The notes under the pieces: model-generated
What the model was told of the DNA's origin: nothing
Databases searched by the model: none
The model's input: only the letters and a program-made list of their open reading frames with translations
NCBI GenBank assembly: GCA_012514535.1
Contig: JAAZAA010000119.1
Location: 1 to 49,365 of the forward strand
Origin: Myxococcales bacterium
Lineage (GTDB): Bacteria > Myxococcota_A > Polyangia > Polyangiales > Polyangiaceae
DNA: 49,365 nucleotides
Direction: 5' to 3'
In this document: positions 45,195 to 49,365 of the stretch, in pieces
Layout: every line of letters begins with the position of its first letter
Numbering within the stretch: position 1 is the first letter of the stretch
Translations under genes and position numbers: made by a program

Positions 45195-46364
45195 TCAGCG
45201 CACGACGACGTAGCTCTCGCAGGGGAACGTGATGTACAGGTCCGGGCGGATCGTCGTCTTGATCGTGGTGCAGGCGTCCCCGACGAGCTCGAGATCCGTG
45301 GGGGACGTCATGCGCCAGCCGTTGGCGTCGTCGTAGGGGAGCCCCTCGCAGTCGAGCAGGACCGTGCCCTTGTCCGCCTTCTCCAGGTCGACCTCTTCGC
45401 TGAGCTTGAACTCGCAGCTGCGCACGCCGCCGACGATCCGCCCGATGTCGTCGCGGAGATCGGCGGGGTTCTCGGGTCGGTAGTAGCGCGCGTCACCGCC
45501 GGAGGGCTCGTAGCTCCCGAGGGTGGGCGGATCGCAGTCCGCCTGGGGCGTGCGCCGCTGCACCGGCTGCCCCGCGCCCGCGTTGGCGAGATCCTGCAGG
45601 TGATCGCGGCCGATCTCACCGACCCCGATGACGAAGGTCCGGATGTTCTTCGCGAAGGCCTCCTGCACCGCCGCGATGGCCTCGTCCTGTCCGCACTGGG
45701 GATCGGGCTCCGCGCAGGTGTCCGGCTCTCCGTCGGTGACGAGCAAGAGGAACTTGGGCCCGGGCGCCTGGTCCGCCTCGAGCACGGGGAGCACCGCGCG
45801 GATGGCGGCGCCCGTCGGCGTCTCTCCCTTGTAGGTGAGGGGGTTCGAGCCGGTCGTCGCCGGGTCGACGCTGACCTCGTCGTAGAGGTTCACGATGCTG
45901 TCGAAGCTGTCCGTGGCCGTGGCGATGTCGATGACATCCATCAGGGGGCACGCGGCCGCGCCGTTCACCTGCTGGTGCGTGTAGGTGGCGAAGCCGAAGC
46001 GCACCGCGCCGTGCAGCTCCCGCAGAACGCCATTTTCGCCGATGAGCGCCTCCTTCAAGGGCTGCCAGCGGTTCGGGCTGTTGCCGAAGGGGGTGTCGAA
46101 CATGCTCGAGGAGCGATCCACCAAAATCATCACGGTCGGCACGACCGACTCGAACTCCACCTGGAGATCGTTGCAGCCGGGCTGGGGATTGCACTCGCGC
46201 TTCTTCGTGGGACCGGCGCCCTCGCCGCCGTCGTTGGGGTCGAGGATCGTGTTGCCACCCGCGCCATCCCCGTTGGCCGCTCCATCGTCCTTGTCGGACC
46301 CGCAGCCCACCATCGCGCCGACGACCACCAGCGCCAGCCCTGTAAGCAATCCCATGGCCTTCAT
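45195..46364 (-). CDS. von Willebrand factor A domain lipoprotein
   Basis: VWA domains bind metal and partner proteins. From the ATG at 46364 (389 aa) there is a signal MKAMGLLTGLALVVVGAMVGC with a clear lipobox, then a Gly/Asp-rich linker. The VWA domain (about 70-275) keeps the MIDAS motif: ILVDRSSSM (DxSxS), TPTGAAI, and LVTDGEPDTC. After it come a Cys-rich part (CDPPTLGSYEP, RSCEFKL) and a last ~90-residue domain ending YITFPCESYVVVR. Envelope surface is the likely site; partner unknown. TACGCT lies 7 nt before the ATG, another possible leaderless start. The longer frame from 46484 lacks a signal. Confidence 0.85.
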   Translation of the reverse strand: MKAMGLLTGLALVVVGAMVGCGSDKDDGAANGDGAGGNTILDPNDGGEGAGPTKKRECNPQPGCNDLQVEFESVVPTVMILVDRSSSMFDTPFGNSPNRWQPLKEALIGENGVLRELHGAVRFGFATYTHQQVNGAAACPLMDVIDIATATDSFDSIVNLYDEVSVDPATTGSNPLTYKGETPTGAAIRAVLPVLEADQAPGPKFLLLVTDGEPDTCAEPDPQCGQDEAIAAVQEAFAKNIRTFVIGVGEIGRDHLQDLANAGAGQPVQRRTPQADCDPPTLGSYEPSGGDARYYRPENPADLRDDIGRIVGGVRSCEFKLSEEVDLEKADKGTVLLDCEGLPYDDANGWRMTSPTDLELVGDACTTIKTTIRPDLYITFPCESYVVVR

Positions 46365-46542
46365 GGCCGGGAGCGTACCTTGAGTGTGGGGAAACGGCTC
46401 ACAATTCGTGCTTGGGAGATTTTTGTTGTGTGACTGTCGGTTTGCCGAGGGCGGTGAAGGCTCGGGCGCGCGGACCACCCTCAAGGAGTTCTTGGAAGGC
46501 CTGCCCTCCTCCCGGTCGCTCTTGTGAACGTCGACGTGGGCC

Positions 46543-47310
46543 TCAGCCGCGTTTGGCGGCGAAGTCCGCCGGGGGCTTGCACATCCACGTCTGGCCCAGG
46601 AGCTTCAGGAACCTCTGGATCGTGCGGGCGTTTTCGCCGAAGTCGCCGGTCGCGATGTTCGAGCGCGAGCGGACCTCGAGGACGGATCCCGTCTTCTCCG
46701 GGCGCACGGTGACGACGATCTGGCTCTCGAAGCCGAGCCGCGTGCGGGTGGTCCCTTCGAACCGCCGCTCGCGTTGGCTCATGTGCTCGAGGTGCCAGCC
46801 CGGGAGCCCTCCCGCAGCGACGACCGCGTGCCCGAAGGTCCGCTCCGGGCGGCTCGACAAGCGGACCGGTTGCAGAGACGGATAGCGGGTCCGGAGCGTC
46901 TGCGCCTGGGCTTCGTCGTAGACGTCCGCGCCGTCGGGCTCGGCGGGGGCCAGCCAGCGAAATGTCGGAGGTCGCTCAGCGGCCGCGACGTCGTGCAGCC
47001 ACGGGAAGCGAACGGAGGTCCAGGCGGCGAGGGCGAGGACCAGGACGCCCAGGGGAGCGGCGGCGAGCAGGGCGTTGTCCGCGACCTGCCTCTGGCCCCA
47101 GTGCTGGTAGGCTGCCCACAGCCCCATGCCGAGGGCGACGAGACCGGCGGCCGCGATCCCGAAGAGCGCGACCTCGAAGGGGAGTCGCCCGGTGCGCCCC
47201 AGCACGAAGGCGAGGAAGCTCAGGGTCCACAGCCCGCCGCTGAGCACCGGTGTCCAGCGCGGGGCGGGGCCGGGGGCGGCAGGGAGGGTTTCCGCATCGG
47301 AAGAAGCCAT
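46543..47310 (-). CDS. DUF1499 domain membrane protein
   Basis: Function unknown. The 255 residues have three hydrophobic helices in the first ~100 (LWTLSFLAFVLG, VALFGIAAAGLVALGMGLWA, LGVLVLALAAWTSV). The C-terminal ~145 residues are the DUF1499 domain, seen by RYPSLQPVRLSS, GWHLEHMSQRERRFEGTTRT and the conserved end VLEVRSRSNIATGDFGENAR. The start is the ATG at 47310. The gene lies between the VWA lipoprotein and the Cys-rich lipoprotein on the same strand, but a terminator (47369-47398) separates it from the latter. Confidence 0.8.
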   Translation of the reverse strand: MASSDAETLPAAPGPAPRWTPVLSGGLWTLSFLAFVLGRTGRLPFEVALFGIAAAGLVALGMGLWAAYQHWGQRQVADNALLAAAPLGVLVLALAAWTSVRFPWLHDVAAAERPPTFRWLAPAEPDGADVYDEAQAQTLRTRYPSLQPVRLSSRPERTFGHAVVAAGGLPGWHLEHMSQRERRFEGTTRTRLGFESQIVVTVRPEKTGSVLEVRSRSNIATGDFGENARTIQRFLKLLGQTWMCKPPADFAAKRG

Positions 47311-47368
47311 GGCGGCCTGAATTTGCGCGGTGGAGGTCGGCCTCGCAAGGTCGCAGAGCGCAAAGAGA

Positions 47369-47398
47369 GAGGGCCGCCAACTTGCGTCAGCGGCCCTC
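47369..47398 (-). terminator. Terminator of the Cys-rich lipoprotein gene
   Basis: GAGGGCCGC (47369-47377) pairs exactly with GCGGCCCTC (47390-47398). On the minus strand the stem is followed by TCTCTTTGCG. It lies about 20 bp after the gene's stop. Confidence 0.7.
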
Positions 47399-47416
47399 GC
47401 TCAGGGGTAGCTCGAC

Positions 47417-48760
47417 TCAGAGATCGAGCGCGGCGGTCACCGACACGGAGCCCTTGATGGCGGCCTCCATGTTGGCGAAGGCCGTGGCACCGGCGGACAT
47501 GATCGCCGGGGCGCAGACGACGGCCTTGCCGCTCAGCTTGCCCAGGTCGCCGCCGATCTTCATGCCGGCGTCGAGCGAAGCGTCGAGGCCGTCGAGGAAC
47601 GCCTGACCACGAGCTTCCACGGCGACCAGGATGTTCGGCAGGTTCGCCTTGAGGGAGGCGATGGCCGTGTTCAGCTGCGCCTGAGCGTCCGCGTCGAAGC
47701 TGGCGCCGCCGCTGGCCTCGAACTTGATGGCCACGCTCGGGGGATGGCACTCCGCCTTGGCGCTGGCGCTGGCCTCGCAGTTGGCGTTGCAGTCCGCCGC
47801 GGCGTCGCACTCGCAGCTCGCCTTGAGCGTACCGCCCTCGCACTTGAGGGGCTCGACCTCACCGTCGCAGGAGCCGTCGCACTTCACGCTGGCGCTCCCC
47901 TCGGCGGTGCAGGCAGCGTCGCAGGAGCCCTGGCAGCTACCTTCGCACTCGATCTCGGCGTCGGCCGACATCTCGCAGGTGCCCTCGCACTCACCCTTGC
48001 AGGTGCCGTCCGCCTGGATGCCCGTCTCGTCGGCGCTACCGCCGGCGGTGCAGGTGCCGTCGCACTTGCCGTCGCACTTCACGCTCGCGCCCACGTCGGC
48101 CGTGCAGGACCCGGTGCACTTGCCCTCGCACTTGCCCTCGCAGGCGACGCTGACGCCGGCCTCGGCCTCGCAGGAGCCCGAGCAGGAGACCTGCATCTTG
48201 CCACCCTCGCAGGTGGGCGGGTTGGCCTCGACGTCACACTCGCAGCCCACGGACGCCGTACACTGCGCGGAACAGTCGGCGCTGGCGCTCACGGAGGCGG
48301 AGCACTTGGGAGCCTCGTAGTCGATCTTGAGAGATCCTTCCGCGCCGAACTCGCCCTCGGCGCCGAAGTACGCGTCGATGCGGGCGGCCGCGAGGGAGCA
48401 GAGTCCCTGGACCTTGGCGCCACCGCTCTTCGCCCTCTCGGCGGCGAGGTCGTCCTTGCTCGCGCCCAGATCGGTCGCGATGTTGGTGCAGGCGATCTCG
48501 ATGTCGCCGAGGGTGGCCGCCGCCACGCCGGAGAGATCTGCCATGGCCTGGGCGAAGACCTTGAACTGGCCTTCCATCTCGGCCTCCATCCCGAAGTCGA
48601 CGCCGCTCAGGTCCGCGCCGACCTCGAAATCGTCGCAGCACAGGCCGCCTGGGAGCCCGCCGCCAGGGCCGTCCTCACCACAACCCGTCGTTGCGGCGGC
48701 GCCCGTCAGGGCCACGAGCATGGGGGCCGCGATGTACGTAAGTCTCTTGGAAAATGCCAT
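47417..48760 (-). CDS. Cys-rich repeat lipoprotein
   Basis: No named family. From the ATG at 48760 (447 aa) there is a signal MAFSKRLTYIAAPMLVALTG ending in the lipobox TTGC. Residues ~30-145 are a helical N-domain with few cysteines. Residues ~145-330 hold nearly 30 of the ~36 cysteines, as recurring CxGxCxGxC blocks joined by short acidic segments (CEGKCEGKCTGSC, CDGKCDGTC, CKGECEGTC, CEGSCQGSC). The last ~100 residues are an Ala-rich helical domain without such repeats. I infer an extracellular disulfide-rich stalk between two helical ends; metal binding is possible. GGAG lies 12 nt before the ATG. It ends at a clear terminator. Confidence 0.8.
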   Translation of the reverse strand: MAFSKRLTYIAAPMLVALTGAAATTGCGEDGPGGGLPGGLCCDDFEVGADLSGVDFGMEAEMEGQFKVFAQAMADLSGVAAATLGDIEIACTNIATDLGASKDDLAAERAKSGGAKVQGLCSLAAARIDAYFGAEGEFGAEGSLKIDYEAPKCSASVSASADCSAQCTASVGCECDVEANPPTCEGGKMQVSCSGSCEAEAGVSVACEGKCEGKCTGSCTADVGASVKCDGKCDGTCTAGGSADETGIQADGTCKGECEGTCEMSADAEIECEGSCQGSCDAACTAEGSASVKCDGSCDGEVEPLKCEGGTLKASCECDAAADCNANCEASASAKAECHPPSVAIKFEASGGASFDADAQAQLNTAIASLKANLPNILVAVEARGQAFLDGLDASLDAGMKIGGDLGKLSGKAVVCAPAIMSAGATAFANMEAAIKGSVSVTAALDL

Positions 48761-49365
48761 TTGGATGAAAGCTCCTCTTGATGGTCTGGGGGCGTACCGC
48801 ACCCGGGATCTTCAGTCTGTCGTGATTCGTTGGGGGGGGACCGTTCTTCCCTCCGAGTGCTGCCGACCTTCGACGTGAGCCGTCTCTCTCGCTTGCCCCC
48901 TCGGAGGCGACGTTTGGCGATCGAGCTGGATGCCTAGGTCGAACGAACTTCTACAGGGAACCTATCGCGGTGTTAAGAGGCCTTTGTTTGCACGCGCTGG
49001 GCCAGCCCACGGCGGAGTCGTTCGTGAGGCGTCGAGGAGGTCTCCGCGGTAGTCCGCCCGGGCTGGAACATCCGAAAACCAGGCAAAAACAGCTTTGATT
49101 TGCGGGTGTCGACTGTGGGATGCGCCCCGACAAAGCGGGACGAAGAGGGAGACCTTCGCACAGACGAAGGGCCCTCGGGGTGCGGCGTCCACTTCCCGAC
49201 CGCGACAGAGATGTCAGGGAGTGCGCGCGTCCCTGAACCGGTGGCCGATCGACCTCCTGGGTCGGCGCTACGCTCTGAACGGAACGCCCGCGGCCATCGC
49301 GGTCTGCTGCGTCGACCGCGCCTCGACCCGCGCGTCGACGTCGTGACCGCCGCTCGCTCCCAAGG
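48761..49365. other. Upstream region with no supportable gene
   Basis: About 600 bp to the window edge. Frames on both strands are short, overlapping and without domains. A promoter candidate for the Cys-rich lipoprotein is at 48948-48976. A short hairpin CCTTCG/CGAAGG lies at 49153-49170. The stretch 49065-49105 is noticeably AT-richer. Confidence 0.5.
48948..48976 (-). promoter_or_regulatory. Promoter candidate for the Cys-rich lipoprotein
   Basis: On the minus strand TTAACA (48971-48976, 5 of 6) is followed after 17 bp by TAGAAG (48948-48953, 4 of 6). This would give a leader of about 180 nt before the ATG at 48760. Confidence 0.4.

Noticed and set aside
44736-45232. Open frames through the minisatellite on both strands
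   Set aside because: They change with the 16-bp period, which is not a multiple of three, and give only low-complexity Arg/Ala/Cys sequence.
49153-49170. Hairpin CCTTCG/CGAAGG near the right edge as a terminator
   Set aside because: Stem of only 6 bp, no T-run, and no gene ends nearby.
48803-49365. Possible tRNA or small RNA in the right-hand intergenic region
   Set aside because: No cloverleaf, T-loop or CCA-end pattern could be traced, and AT-richer patches alone are not evidence.

Overview
The window is GC-rich, tightly packed chromosomal DNA from a Myxococcota-type (myxobacterial) bacterium, most likely of the Polyangia side of the phylum. This rests on several things seen together: a DUF2330 protein ending in a MYXO-CTERM-like tail; many lipoproteins with Gly/Pro/Ala-rich linkers and Cys-rich heads; a MopE-type putative metal-binding motif; AgmX-like domains; an FHA signalling protein; and a pilB-pilT pair. 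I found no transposase, phage gene, CRISPR array, rRNA or tRNA. The genus cannot be named from sequence alone.

Layout. 1-1539: mostly non-coding, with one small gene of unknown function and a perfect 8-bp dyad upstream of an FHA protein. 1540-3303: FHA domain fused to a CpaF/TadA-type ATPase fold that has lost its catalytic residues. 3457-12153, all on the minus strand: a housekeeping block read right to left as DUF192 lipoprotein, cyclophilin lipoprotein, yceD-like, rpmF, fabD, fabG, acpP, fabF, nrdR, ribD, def. The plsX and fabH genes often found between rpmF and fabD are absent. 12345-14509: two overlapping lipoprotein genes. 14623-17132: HMG-CoA lyase and purF. 17499-20189: a large membrane-anchored TPR protein.

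20315-24479 (minus): pilB, pilT and a BBP2-like porin in one apparent operon. 24960-26132: rhodanese-ThiF/MoeB fusion behind a promoter and dyad. 26352-33960: lipoproteins, PAP2 enzyme, zinc-ribbon membrane protein, Nudix hydrolase, DUF2330/MYXO-CTERM protein, His-tailed mini-lipoprotein and a small penicillin-binding transpeptidase. 34209-35280: PilZ-like protein and coiled-coil lipoprotein. 35393-40631 (minus): acs, LicC-like nucleotidyltransferase, HAD phosphatase, AgmX-like lipoprotein and FolM-like SDR. 41008-41578: rpsT behind a 52-residue basic protein and a clear sigma-70 promoter. 41665-48760 (minus): S1-domain protein, Mrp/ApbC, VWA lipoprotein, DUF1499 protein and a Cys-rich repeat lipoprotein.

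Two patterns run across the window. Short tandem duplications (11-26 bp) recur at the 3' ends of genes, three of them at or over the stop codon, plus a 16-bp minisatellite at 44969-45048. Several lipoprotein, TPR and MYXO-CTERM genes carry a TATGCT-like box about 8 nt before the ATG with no obvious ribosome binding site, which suggests leaderless transcripts.
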